Shown piece after piece: positions 34,879 to 42,626 of a DNA stretch of 42,626 nt. The notes under the pieces were generated by a model that worked only from the letters and a program-made list of their open reading frames with translations, did no database searches and was not told the DNA's origin. The stretch covers positions 1 to 42,626 of the forward strand of contig JAGNHN010000031.1 of assembly GCA_018001695.1 (NCBI GenBank), in the 5' to 3' direction. A program made the position numbers and the translations under genes. How positions within the stretch are numbered: position 1 is the first letter of the stretch; each line of letters starts with the position of its first letter. This DNA is from Lentimicrobiaceae bacterium. Lineage in GTDB: Bacteria; Bacteroidota; Bacteroidia; Bacteroidales; JAGNHN01.

Positions 34879-36090
34879 ATGTCTACGGAGCGGCATATTG
34901 TTCACCTGGACCTGGACACTTTTTTTGTATCGGTGGAGCGCTTGCGCAACAGCCAGTTAAAGGGCAGGCCGGTGATCATCGGGGGGACATCGGACCGTGG
35001 GGTTGTAGCGAGTTGCAGCTATGAGGCACGGCGTTCGGGAGTCCGGTCTGCCATGCCGATGAAGATGGCCCGTCATCTTTGTCCGGACGCGGTATACATC
35101 CGTGGGGACATGGAGATGTACAGCCGCTATTCGGACATGGTCACGGATATCATTGCCGAGCGGGCGCCGCGTTACGAGAAGGCTTCCATCGACGAGCATT
35201 ACCTGGATATTACGGGGATGGACCGTTTCTTTGGTTGCATGAAATGGACCCGTGAGTTGCGGCAGGCCATCATGCAGCATACGGGTTTGCCCATTTCCGT
35301 GGGGCTTTCGGTTAACAAAACGGTATCCAAGATAGCCACAGGCGAGGCCAAGCCAAACGGGGAGCTGGAGGTGCCGTACCTTCAGGTCCCCTCTTTTCTG
35401 GCGCCTCTTTCCATCCGCAAGATCCCGATGGTAGGCGAAAAGACCTTCCACCTGCTGCGGTCGATGGGCATAGCCACCATTGCCACCCTGCAGGAGATCC
35501 CGGCTGAGATGATGGTCAATGTACTGGGCAGCCACGGGCTGGTGATCTGGAAGCGGGCGCACGGCATAGACCACACGCCGGTAGAGCCCTGGTCGGATCG
35601 CAAATCGGTGGGGGCTGAGATCACTTTTGAGCAGGACACCACGAACATAGGCCGCCTGCATGAGATCCTGAGCAGCATGGTTGAGAAGCTGGCTTTTCAG
35701 CTCCGGAAAGAGACATGGCTCGCCTCCTGCGTGACGGTGAAGATACGCTATGCCAATTTCGACACCCACACCCGCCAGCAGCGGATTGCATATACGGCCT
35801 TTGACCACATCCTTGCTCCGGTGGTGCATTCCCTTTTCGACCGCCTTTATGAACGCCGCATGCGCATCCGGCTTATCGGAGTGAGGTTCAGTTACCTCGT
35901 CAGGGGTGTTCAGCAGATCGATATGTTCGAAGACACTCCCGAGATGCTCAACCTGTACCAGGCGCTGGACCGTATACGCCGGCGCTTCGGGGCGCTGGCC
36001 ATACAACGGGCTGTCTCGATCGACCGGCAATGGCGCCACATCGCCAGCCCTGCCGGGGGCACCCCTCCGTCTATTCATCCAAAAACATAA
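34879..36090 (+). CDS. dinB: Y-family DNA polymerase IV
   Basis: A 403-aa translesion polymerase. The catalytic acids are present: Asp11 in HLDLDTFF and Asp105-Glu106 in SIDEHYLD. The steric-gate position is Phe16. The little-finger domain (about 240-345) is followed by a clamp-binding motif QIDMF (346-350) and a further helical tail (LYQALDRIRRRFG). The active-site block has His107 where Pol IV normally has Ala. Retention of the acids separates it from ImuB proteins, which lose them. It is divergent from the S24 repressor and 5 bases upstream of a DnaE-type polymerase, so it is part of a damage-tolerance cassette. Confidence 0.93.
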   Translation: MSTERHIVHLDLDTFFVSVERLRNSQLKGRPVIIGGTSDRGVVASCSYEARRSGVRSAMPMKMARHLCPDAVYIRGDMEMYSRYSDMVTDIIAERAPRYEKASIDEHYLDITGMDRFFGCMKWTRELRQAIMQHTGLPISVGLSVNKTVSKIATGEAKPNGELEVPYLQVPSFLAPLSIRKIPMVGEKTFHLLRSMGIATIATLQEIPAEMMVNVLGSHGLVIWKRAHGIDHTPVEPWSDRKSVGAEITFEQDTTNIGRLHEILSSMVEKLAFQLRKETWLASCVTVKIRYANFDTHTRQQRIAYTAFDHILAPVVHSLFDRLYERRMRIRLIGVRFSYLVRGVQQIDMFEDTPEMLNLYQALDRIRRRFGALAIQRAVSIDRQWRHIASPAGGTPPSIHPKT

Positions 36091-36095
36091 ACCCT

Positions 36096-39000
36096 ATGTT
36101 CTACTACGCACATTCGTATTACAGTTTACGCTACGGACTGATGTCCCCGGAAACCCTGGCGGCAGAAGCAGCCCGGCGGGGATTAAAAAGGCTGGTGCTG
36201 GCCGATATAAATAATGTGGCGGGTATCTTCGACTTTGTAAAAGCCTGCCGTGGACAGGGTGTAGAGCCTCTGGCCGGCATCGATTTCCGGGAAGGGCACC
36301 GCCATCTCTTCACCGGCCTGGCCGCCAATGAGTCAGGATTTCAGCAGCTTAACACCTTCCTCAGCCGGCATAACCTGGAAGGGGCACCCCTGATACCCGA
36401 GCCAGAATCCCTGCCGGATGCCTTTCTCCTGTATCCCCTGTCCCAAACACCCAACCGGACACTGGCCTCCAATGAGTTCATCGCCCTGCGTCCAGGGCAG
36501 GAGAACAAACTGCTCAGCCACCCATTGCGGGAGCTCCGCCAGCGTATGGTAGCCTATCAACCCCTGACTTTCCTGGAGGCGGAAGATATGGTATTACACC
36601 GTCACCTCCGGGCCATCGACGATAATGTATTGCTCAGCCGCCTGAATGAAAGCAGCCTGGCCAGCCCTGGCGATACGTTCATCCCTGAAGACCAGATACG
36701 CCAGCATTTCAACCACGTGCCTGAAGCCCTTTGGAACAGCGCCTTTCTGGACAACAACTGTCGCTTTCCTTTTGATTTTCAGGGAATAAAAAACAAACAA
36801 ACCTATACAGCCAGTCAATATGACGACCGCCTGCTGCTGGAGAAGCTGGCCCAGGACGGCCTGATTGCCCGTTACGGCAAGCAGCATACAGAAGCCCGCG
36901 AGCGGGTCAGGAAAGAGCTGGACATCATCAGCAACCTCGGCTTTGCCGCCTATTTCCTGATCGCCTGGGATATCGTGCGCTATTCCATCTCACGCGGATT
37001 TTACCATGTTGGCCGGGGAAGCGGAGCCAACAGCGTGGTTGCTTACTGCCTCCGCATCACCGATGTAGACCCCATCGAGCTCGACCTCTACTTCGAGCGT
37101 TTCATCAATCCGCGGCGCAGCAGTCCACCCGACTTCGACATCGACTATTCCTGGAAAGACAGGGATGAGGTACACCAGTATATCTTCCGGCGTTACGGGC
37201 GGGAGCATACTGCACTGCTGGGAGCCATGTCAACCTTCAAAGGCAAGTCTATCCTGCGGGAGCTGGGCAAGGTATACGGATTACCCAAGGGGGAGATCGA
37301 CAGGCTGGTCAATGAGCCGGAAGACAAACGTTACCATGACAAGTTAACCGCCCGTATCCTGGAGATCGGCCGGAAGATGGCCAATTTCCCCAACCTGCGG
37401 AGCATACATGCCGGTGGGGTGCTGATCTCTGAGAAACCCATCACTGCCTACACCGCCCTGGATCTTCCCCCCAAGGGTTTTCCCACGACGCAATGGGATA
37501 TGTATGTTGCAGAAGACATTGGTTTTGAGAAGTTTGACATCCTGAGCCAGCGGGGCATCGGCCACATCAGCGAAGCGGCTGACATTATACGGGAAAACCG
37601 CGGCATCACCGTGGATGTGCACCAGGTCCGGATGTTCAAACAGGATCCGCTGTCACAACAGCAGCTCCGACAGGGAGAAACCAACGGATGTTTCTACATC
37701 GAAAGTCCGGCCATGCGGGGATTGCTGAAGAAGCTGCACTGTGCGGATTACCTCACCCTTGTCGCTGCCAGCTCCATCATCCGTCCGGGGGTAGCACGTT
37801 CGGGCATGATGCGTGAATACATCCGCCGCTTCCATCATCCGGATAGTTTCAGCTATATCCACCCTGTGATGGAAGCCCAGTTGAAGGAAACCTACGGCGT
37901 GATGGTTTATCAGGAGGACGTGCTCAAGGTCTGCCATCATTTTGCCGGTCTCGACCTGTCGGATGCCGATGTCCTGAGGCGGGCCATGAGTGGGAAATAC
38001 CGTTCGCGGGTTGAGTTTCAGAAGATCGTCGACAAGTTTTTCCAGAATTGCCGGGAGCGGGGCTATCCTGAGGACGTTACCCGCGAAGTGTGGCGACAGA
38101 TTGAATCCTTTGCCGGTTATTCGTTTTCCAAAGCCCACTCTGCTTCCTATGCGGTGGAGAGTTTTCAGAGCCTTTACCTCAAGGCACATTATCCGCTGGA
38201 ATTCATGGTGGCTGTCATCAACAACTTCGGGGGCTTCTACCCTACCTGGGTGTACCTGAATGAGGCCCGCCGTTGCGGTGCACAGATTGAGCCTCCCAGT
38301 GTCAACCACAGCCGCTACATGACCCGCATCAGCGGAACGGTGATCTGGCTGGGTTTTGTGCATATGAAGAGCCTGGAAGGCAGGCTGGCCCGGACCATCG
38401 TTGAGGAAAGGGAACGCAACGGCCCTTACCGTGACCTGGACGACTTCATGGAACGCATACAGCCGCCACATGAGCAGGTGGTGTTGCTGATACGGGCCGA
38501 CGCATTCCGTTTCACCGGACGTTCACGCAAGGCCCTCCTCTGGGAGGCCCATATGTTTAAGGCCAAGGGGCAACAGGTGGTTGCTGCCCGCCGCCTGTTT
38601 CTGCCCGACACCAAGCCTTTCCGTTTACCATCACTGGTGCATGACCGCCTGGAAGATGCCTATGATGAGATGGAGCTTTTTGGCTTCACAGTGAGTCTGA
38701 CTGCCTTCGAGATGTTGCAGGACGAACGCCCGCATGGTTTGCTGGCCACACAAATGGAACAGCATATCGGGCGGGAGGTGAGCATGACAGGTCACCTGGT
38801 CACCATCAAATATGTTCGCACGATCAAAGGAGAGATCATGCATTTCGCCGCTTTTCTGGATATCCACGGGCAGTTTTTCGACACCGTGCATTTTCCCCAG
38901 ATCGCCCGGGATTTCCCTTTCCGGGGCAATGGGGTGTACCGTATGAGCGGCAGGCTGGTTGAGGAATTTGGGTTTCCCTTGCTGGAGGTGAGCCGGATGG

Positions 39001-39128
39001 AGAAGTTACCGCTGCGGCCGGATCCCCGCTATGAGGGAGAGCCTGTTTCTCTAAGCCAGGGTCGTCTGAACAGCAAGCATACCGGACGATGGAACAATCT
39101 GGATCCTGCGCGTGAAGCGGTAGCTTAG
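36096..39128 (+). CDS. C-family DNA polymerase III alpha-like protein (DnaE2/ImuC-like)
   Basis: A 1010-aa polymerase. I start it at the ATG at 36096, 5 bases after the dinB stop; an in-frame ATG at 36030 would overlap dinB and add 22 residues lacking family character. Polymerase core motifs are intact: VGRGSGANSVVAY, PDFDID (345-350) and KFDIL with Asp481. The N-terminal PHP domain has lost metal ligands: Tyr4-x-His6 for HxH, Ile38 in place of the His after Asp37, and Asp63 for Glu. An OB domain lies near 890-970. It is shorter than replicative DnaE (about 1160 aa) and near DnaE2 size (about 1050). Its tight coupling to dinB behind an S24 repressor indicates error-prone repair synthesis. Confidence 0.88.
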   Translation: MFYYAHSYYSLRYGLMSPETLAAEAARRGLKRLVLADINNVAGIFDFVKACRGQGVEPLAGIDFREGHRHLFTGLAANESGFQQLNTFLSRHNLEGAPLIPEPESLPDAFLLYPLSQTPNRTLASNEFIALRPGQENKLLSHPLRELRQRMVAYQPLTFLEAEDMVLHRHLRAIDDNVLLSRLNESSLASPGDTFIPEDQIRQHFNHVPEALWNSAFLDNNCRFPFDFQGIKNKQTYTASQYDDRLLLEKLAQDGLIARYGKQHTEARERVRKELDIISNLGFAAYFLIAWDIVRYSISRGFYHVGRGSGANSVVAYCLRITDVDPIELDLYFERFINPRRSSPPDFDIDYSWKDRDEVHQYIFRRYGREHTALLGAMSTFKGKSILRELGKVYGLPKGEIDRLVNEPEDKRYHDKLTARILEIGRKMANFPNLRSIHAGGVLISEKPITAYTALDLPPKGFPTTQWDMYVAEDIGFEKFDILSQRGIGHISEAADIIRENRGITVDVHQVRMFKQDPLSQQQLRQGETNGCFYIESPAMRGLLKKLHCADYLTLVAASSIIRPGVARSGMMREYIRRFHHPDSFSYIHPVMEAQLKETYGVMVYQEDVLKVCHHFAGLDLSDADVLRRAMSGKYRSRVEFQKIVDKFFQNCRERGYPEDVTREVWRQIESFAGYSFSKAHSASYAVESFQSLYLKAHYPLEFMVAVINNFGGFYPTWVYLNEARRCGAQIEPPSVNHSRYMTRISGTVIWLGFVHMKSLEGRLARTIVEERERNGPYRDLDDFMERIQPPHEQVVLLIRADAFRFTGRSRKALLWEAHMFKAKGQQVVAARRLFLPDTKPFRLPSLVHDRLEDAYDEMELFGFTVSLTAFEMLQDERPHGLLATQMEQHIGREVSMTGHLVTIKYVRTIKGEIMHFAAFLDIHGQFFDTVHFPQIARDFPFRGNGVYRMSGRLVEEFGFPLLEVSRMEKLPLRPDPRYEGEPVSLSQGRLNSKHTGRWNNLDPAREAVA

Positions 39129-39147
39129 CAGCAGGCCGGCCATAAAC

Positions 39148-39179
39148 AGAGAGGCCGGTCCCAATGGGCCGGCCTCTCT
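39148..39179. terminator. Bidirectional hairpin terminator between dnaE-like gene and rplT
   Basis: An 11-bp stem, AGAGAGGCCGG/CCGGCCTCTCT, with a 10-base loop lies 19 bases after the polymerase stop and 21 bases before the end of the convergent rplT. T-tails are short on both sides, so strength is uncertain. Confidence 0.65.
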
Positions 39180-39200
39180 TACATCAGGAACGGAAATGAT

Positions 39201-39545
39201 CTATTTTACAGTGTCCACAATGGCTTTGAAAGCCTCGGGGTTGTTCATTGCCAGGTCGGCAAGGACTTTACGGCTCAGGTGCACATCATTCTTATGCAAC
39301 CTTCCCATAAAGACGGAGTATGATAATCCATACTGCCGGACACCGGCATTGATACGTGCGATCCACAACCGGCGGAAGCTGCGCTTCTTGTTTCTGCGGT
39401 CACGGTATGCATATTGTTGCCCTTTTTCATAGGCGTTCTTGGCTACTGTCCAAACATTCTTGCGCCGACCGAACTGGCCTTTCACCAGCTTCAGGATTTT
39501 TTTCCGGCGTGCCCTGGAAGCGACAGCGTTGACTGATCTTGGCAT
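39201..39545 (-). CDS. rplT: 50S ribosomal protein L20
   Basis: A 114-aa, very basic protein with the conserved start [19 protein letters not shown] and the family block [21 protein letters not shown]. It binds 23S rRNA early in large-subunit assembly. It is the last gene of the thrS-infC-rpmI-rplT operon, 75 bases after rpmI. L20 represses its own operon in several bacteria; I cannot identify its binding site here. Confidence 0.98.
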   Translation of the reverse strand: MPRSVNAVASRARRKKILKLVKGQFGRRKNVWTVAKNAYEKGQQYAYRDRRNKKRSFRRLWIARINAGVRQYGLSYSVFMGRLHKNDVHLSRKVLADLAMNNPEAFKAIVDTVK

Positions 39546-39620
39546 CTTTTTGTGTGTTTTATTGCTTCAGCGGCTGCCATGCAGCTCTTCTGGCTGAAAG
39601 CACGTTAAACAATGATTGAA

Positions 39621-39815
39621 TTAAAGGGCAAGCATGTCCTTCACACGTGGAACATCTGCTTTATCCACCAGGGTTACGTAAGTGAGGTTGCGTTTCCTCT
39701 TGTTACTTTTCTTGGTAAGGATGTGGCTTTTGTAAGCGTGCTTGCGTTTGATCTTGCCTGAGCCGGTGAACGAGAATCGTTTCTTAGCACCGGACTTGGT
39801 TTTCATCTTTGGCAT
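39621..39815 (-). CDS. rpmI: 50S ribosomal protein L35
   Basis: A 64-aa basic protein starting [20 protein letters not shown], with the family block [22 protein letters not shown]. It lies between infC (45 bases upstream) and rplT, the usual order. Confidence 0.98.
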   Translation of the reverse strand: MPKMKTKSGAKKRFSFTGSGKIKRKHAYKSHILTKKSNKRKRNLTYVTLVDKADVPRVKDMLAL

Positions 39816-39860
39816 CTTACTTCTCCTAACTATTGGTTAAAAACTACCGTTCCTGACGGC

Positions 39861-40421
39861 TTAACTTTTCTTCGGGGCAAGGATCATGATCATGCGTTTG
39901 CCTTCCAGCTTGGGTAACTGCTCTACTTTACCGTAGTCTTCCAACTCCTGGGCAAAACGCAGCAGCATGATCTCCCCTTTTTCCTTGTATATGATGGACC
40001 TTCCTTTGAAAAAGACGTCCACCTTGACTTTATCACCTTCCTGGAGAAACTTGATGGCATGTTTCAGTTTGAAATTGAAGTCATGCTCATCAGTATTGGG
40101 TCCCAGGCGAATTTCCTTAACAACCACCTTGGCCGATTTGGCCTTGATCTCTTTCTGCTTTTTCTTCTGTTCGTAGAGAAACTTCTTATAATCGATAATC
40201 TTACAAACAGGCGGGTTGGCGGTTGGCGAGATCTCAACCAGGTCCAATCCCTGGTCTTCTGCCATTTTTAGCGCTTCACGAATGGGGAAGATACCCGTTT
40301 CTACATTCGGGCCAACGACTCTGACCATCAAAGCCCTTATCTTCTCATTGATACGATGGGGATCTTCCTTTTTCCTTATGGGTCCCCTTCGCAGGTTCTG
40401 GTTGGGAAGCGTTGCTATAAT
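39861..40421 (-). CDS. infC: Translation initiation factor IF-3 (non-ATG start)
   Basis: IF-3 keeps free 30S subunits apart and checks the start codon and initiator tRNA. The conserved N-terminal block RINEKIRA and the core ([25 protein letters not shown], then [21 protein letters not shown]) are present. No in-frame ATG, GTG or TTG precedes RINEKIRA before a TAG stop at 40422-40424. The Shine-Dalgarno AAGGAG (40425-40430) stands just ahead of ATT at 40421 and ATA at 40418. I use ATT, giving 186 aa (E. coli 180), but ATA has better spacing. A rare start is a known feature of infC that lets IF-3 repress itself. Confidence 0.93.
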   Translation of the reverse strand: MIATLPNQNLRRGPIRKKEDPHRINEKIRALMVRVVGPNVETGIFPIREALKMAEDQGLDLVEISPTANPPVCKIIDYKKFLYEQKKKQKEIKAKSAKVVVKEIRLGPNTDEHDFNFKLKHAIKFLQEGDKVKVDVFFKGRSIIYKEKGEIMLLRFAQELEDYGKVEQLPKLEGKRMIMILAPKKS

Positions 40422-40472
40422 CTACTCCTTTCTTTTTGGTTATACTTCTTTGATCTCATGTCACTTCGCGCA

Positions 40473-42410
40473 TCAATCGGCCAGCATGCGGCTTATTTCA
40501 TCCTTAACCAGCTGTGCGAAGGCCTCCACCGAAGTGCTCCCCTGGTCTCCTTCCCCCTGACGGCGGACTGAGACTGTGCCTTCGTTTTCTTCCTTCTCGC
40601 CTACAACCAGCATGTAAGGAATCCGCTTCAGCTCCGCATCACGGATCTTCTTCCCTACCTTCTCATTGCGGGCATCAATGGCGGCGCGAATATCGTAATT
40701 CTCCAGCAAATGTAAAACTTTTTCCGCGTAATCGTTGTATTTATCGCTGACAGGCAAGATCATAGCCTGCTCAGACACCAGCCATAGCGGGAATTTTCCG
40801 GCACAATGCTCGATGAGCACCGCGACAAAACGCTCCATGGAGCCGAAAGGTGCCCTGTGAATCATGACCGGACGGTGCTTTTCATTATCTGCACCAACAT
40901 ATTCAAGCTCAAAACGTTCCGGAAGATTATAATCGACCTGGATGGTCCCCAGCTGCCATTTTCTTCCCAGGGCATCCTTAACCATGAAGTCCATCTTCGG
41001 GCCGTAGAAAGCAGCTTCACCTAATACGATTTCGGCATTAAGTCCTTGTTCTAGTGCTACTTCCCTGATAGCTTGTTCGCTTTTCTCCCAGTTCTCCTCA
41101 CTGCCGATATATTTTTCTTTGTTGTTCGGATCACGTAAGGAGATCTGAATAAGAAAATCTTTAAAATCAAGCGCTTTAAAGATCTTCATCACGATATCCA
41201 TGACCCCAACGAACTCAGATTTCACCTGATCGGGGGTGCAGAAAATATGGGCGTCATCCTGGGTAAAACCGCGAACACGTGTCAGGCCGTGCAATTCACC
41301 GCTTTGTTCATACCGGTATACGGTACCAAATTCTGCAAGGCGCAGGGGAAGATCTTTGTATGACCTGGGTTTGGCTTTATAAATTTCACAGTGATGCGGA
41401 CAGTTCATCGGCTTCAGGAAAAACTCCTCCCCTTCCTGAGGTGTGGTGATGGGTCTGAAGGAGTCCTGGCCATACTTCTGATAATGGCCAGATGTTTTAT
41501 ACAGGTTAACATTACCGATATGGGGAGTAATCACCTGGTAATAGCCCGCTTTCTTCTGTGCTTTCTTTAAAAAAACTTCCAGCCGTTCCCGCAGATCAGC
41601 CCCTTTGGGCAGCCAGAGCGGGAGGCCTGAACCGACCATCTGAGAGAAAGTAAAGAGTTCTAGTTCGCGGCCCAGCTTGCGGTGGTCACGTTTGCGTGCT
41701 TCTTCGAGCAAGACCAGGTACTCGTCCAGCTCTTTCTGTTTCGGGAATGTGATGCCATAGAGGCGGGTGAGCATCTTACGCTTTTCGTCTCCACGCCAGT
41801 AGGCGCCGGCCACACTCAGGATCTTCACGGCTTTGATGGGACTTGTATCAGGGAGGTGAGGGCCCCGGCAAAGGTCCACGAAATGTCCGGATTCATAGAA
41901 TGTAATCTGTCCATCCTCCAAATCCTGAATCAATTCCAGCTTATACTCATCGCCTTTATTGCCAAAATACTGCAATGCATCCGACTTACTCACTTCCTTC
42001 CGTTTATAGGCGTGGGCTCCGGAAGCCAGTTCCTTCATTTTGGCTTCTATCAGTGGGAAATCCTCATCGGATATCACCCTGTCACCCAGGTCGATGTCGT
42101 AGTAAAATCCATGTTCAATATCCGGTCCGATCCCGAACTTGGCACCCGGGTACAGTGCTTCAACGGCTTCTGCCATCAGGTGGGCTGAGGAATGCCACAT
42201 GGTGGCTTTGCCTTCCTGGTCATCCCAGGTCAGCAATTTTATTGCAGCATCTTTGGCAATGGGGCGTGTCAGGTCCCATACTTCGTCATTGACTTTGATG
42301 GCCAGGACCTTGCGTGCAAGTCCTTCGCTGATGCTTTGGGCAATCTGCAGGCCTGATATCCCTTCTTCGTATTGACGAACCGCGCCGTCGGGCAATGTGA
42401 TATGTATCAT
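40473..42410 (-). CDS. thrS: Threonyl-tRNA synthetase
   Basis: A 645-aa class II synthetase. It has a TGS domain (about 1-62), the second additional/editing domain with [11 protein letters not shown] and the VDLCRGPH block, a catalytic domain with zinc ligand Cys337 in MNCPHHC and the motif 2 region [31 protein letters not shown], motif 3 ([11 protein letters not shown]), and a C-terminal anticodon-binding domain. It charges tRNA-Thr and clears mischarged serine through the editing domain. It heads the operon thrS-infC-rpmI-rplT. The leader is short, with no T-box. Confidence 0.98.
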   Translation of the reverse strand: MIHITLPDGAVRQYEEGISGLQIAQSISEGLARKVLAIKVNDEVWDLTRPIAKDAAIKLLTWDDQEGKATMWHSSAHLMAEAVEALYPGAKFGIGPDIEHGFYYDIDLGDRVISDEDFPLIEAKMKELASGAHAYKRKEVSKSDALQYFGNKGDEYKLELIQDLEDGQITFYESGHFVDLCRGPHLPDTSPIKAVKILSVAGAYWRGDEKRKMLTRLYGITFPKQKELDEYLVLLEEARKRDHRKLGRELELFTFSQMVGSGLPLWLPKGADLRERLEVFLKKAQKKAGYYQVITPHIGNVNLYKTSGHYQKYGQDSFRPITTPQEGEEFFLKPMNCPHHCEIYKAKPRSYKDLPLRLAEFGTVYRYEQSGELHGLTRVRGFTQDDAHIFCTPDQVKSEFVGVMDIVMKIFKALDFKDFLIQISLRDPNNKEKYIGSEENWEKSEQAIREVALEQGLNAEIVLGEAAFYGPKMDFMVKDALGRKWQLGTIQVDYNLPERFELEYVGADNEKHRPVMIHRAPFGSMERFVAVLIEHCAGKFPLWLVSEQAMILPVSDKYNDYAEKVLHLLENYDIRAAIDARNEKVGKKIRDAELKRIPYMLVVGEKEENEGTVSVRRQGEGDQGSTSVEAFAQLVKDEISRMLAD

Positions 42411-42440
42411 ACGTAAATTAGCTTATCTGGAAACAGTCGG

Positions 42441-42448
42441 CAAAGGTA
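42441..42448 (-). promoter_or_regulatory. -7 promoter element of the thrS operon
   Basis: The minus strand reads TACCTTTG, a consensus TAnnTTTG, 30 bases before the thrS start. No TTG at standard spacing is visible; the heptamer repeat begins just upstream. Confidence 0.45.
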
Positions 42449-42462
42449 CAAATTTTCAGCGA

Positions 42463-42525
42463 TCAGATGACAGATGACAGATGACAGATGACAGTTGACA
42501 GTTGAAAGTTGAAAGTTGAAAGTTG
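42463..42525. repeat. Drifting 7-bp tandem repeat
   Basis: Nine consecutive heptamers: TCAGATG, three ACAGATG, two ACAGTTG, three AAAGTTG. The unit changes by one base at a time along the array, as slipped-strand expansion produces. It lies just upstream of the thrS promoter element and is non-coding. Such short arrays recur in intergenic DNA of many Bacteroidota. Confidence 0.9.
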
Positions 42526-42528
42526 AGT

Positions 42529-42544
42529 CCCCTCTAAAAAGGGG
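42529..42544. other. Small CCCC/GGGG hairpin next to the heptamer array
   Basis: CCCC (42529-42532) and GGGG (42541-42544) can pair around an 8-base loop, followed on the plus strand by CTATTATTA. It could be a weak terminator for a gene beyond the window or part of an intergenic repeat. The remaining 80 bases to the window end show no gene. Confidence 0.3.
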
Positions 42545-42626
42545 CTATTATTATGAGTGACAAAAATTAATAACTGGTAAATAAATCGTTCTGGGAAATT
42601 GCAAGATCAGATTTGGTTGAAAAACG

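Noticed and set aside
34957..36078. Long minus-strand open frame (373 codons) opposite dinB
   Set aside because: It is the antisense shadow of dinB; the translation has no family character, while the plus strand encodes a complete Y-family polymerase.
34879..36090. ImuB identity for the Y-family polymerase
   Set aside because: ImuB lacks the catalytic acidic residues; here Asp11, Asp105 and Glu106 are all present.
36030..36095. Upstream ATG as start of the DnaE-like gene
   Set aside because: It overlaps the end of dinB and adds 22 residues (His/Pro/Arg-rich) that do not resemble a PHP domain start; the ATG at 36096 begins with the expected FYYAHS strand.
37653..38471. Minus-strand open frame of 272 codons opposite the DnaE-like gene
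   Set aside because: It lies wholly inside a well-supported polymerase gene, and its translation shows no recognisable domain.
39861..40331. infC starting at the TTG at 40331
   Set aside because: This would remove the conserved RINEKIRA segment that is in frame upstream and preceded by a strong Shine-Dalgarno.
42463..42525. CRISPR array
   Set aside because: Repeats are 7 bp, directly adjacent and without spacers; no cas genes are in the window.

Overview
The window is a chromosomal segment from a member of the Bacteroidota, most likely a free-living or uncultured Bacteroidales-type lineage; I cannot name the species. The evidence is a giant gingipain-type protein with a type IX secretion (T9SS) C-terminal sorting domain, a TonB-dependent receptor with an N-terminal carboxypeptidase-regulatory-like domain, GWxTD, DUF5063 and DUF5723 proteins, a FeoA-FeoB fusion, and many copies of the Bacteroidetes -7 promoter element (TAnnTTTG), several with a TTG about 19-21 bases upstream. 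Most genes are intact housekeeping or envelope genes. I see no prophage, insertion sequence, integron or CRISPR array.

Layout. 1-290: hairpin-rich repeats followed by a tRNA-Ser(UGA) on the minus strand. 487-4389: GWxTD protein, a lipid A-type acyltransferase, a GT2 glycosyltransferase, and aroQ converging on and overlapping the glycosyltransferase. 4506-7071: a TPP riboswitch followed by a TonB-dependent receptor, so probably a thiamin-related outer-membrane uptake gene. 7160-12172: the C25 cysteine peptidase (1670 aa). 12346-17906: nucleotide-sugar genes (UDP-glucose dehydrogenase, UDP-glucuronate decarboxylase, dTDP-4-dehydrorhamnose reductase, phosphohexomutase) and a DUF5063 gene. 18003-20732: FeoAB fusion with its small Cys-rich partner. 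20740-26772, minus strand: sucD, an ABC-2 exporter pair, pyrI-pyrB, and a homologue of archaeal cyclic 2,3-diphosphoglycerate synthetase. 27186-28973: argS. 29012-33787, minus strand: an outer-membrane locus of three lipoproteins, two of them paralogous, and a DUF5723 beta-barrel. 33952-39128: a LexA-like XRE/S24 repressor divergent from dinB and a DnaE-type polymerase. 39201-42410, minus strand: thrS-infC-rpmI-rplT, the classical translation operon. 42463-42525: a drifting heptamer tandem repeat.

The most interesting unit is the damage-tolerance cassette at 33952-39128. A self-cleaving-type repressor faces a Y-family polymerase that keeps its catalytic acids and a clamp-binding motif, followed 5 bases later by a C-family polymerase whose polymerase aspartates are intact but whose PHP metal ligands are replaced. 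The short divergent region carries a perfect 10-bp inverted repeat with a 5-base spacer on top of the repressor's own promoter. Functionally it resembles the imuA-imuB-dnaE2 cassette of other phyla, but with its own dedicated repressor, no imuA in view and a catalytically competent Y polymerase. Other points worth a second look are the ATT/ATA start of infC, the conserved-frame/variable-core hairpin repeats at the left end, the three-lipoprotein envelope locus, and the cyclic-2,3-DPG-synthetase-like gene.
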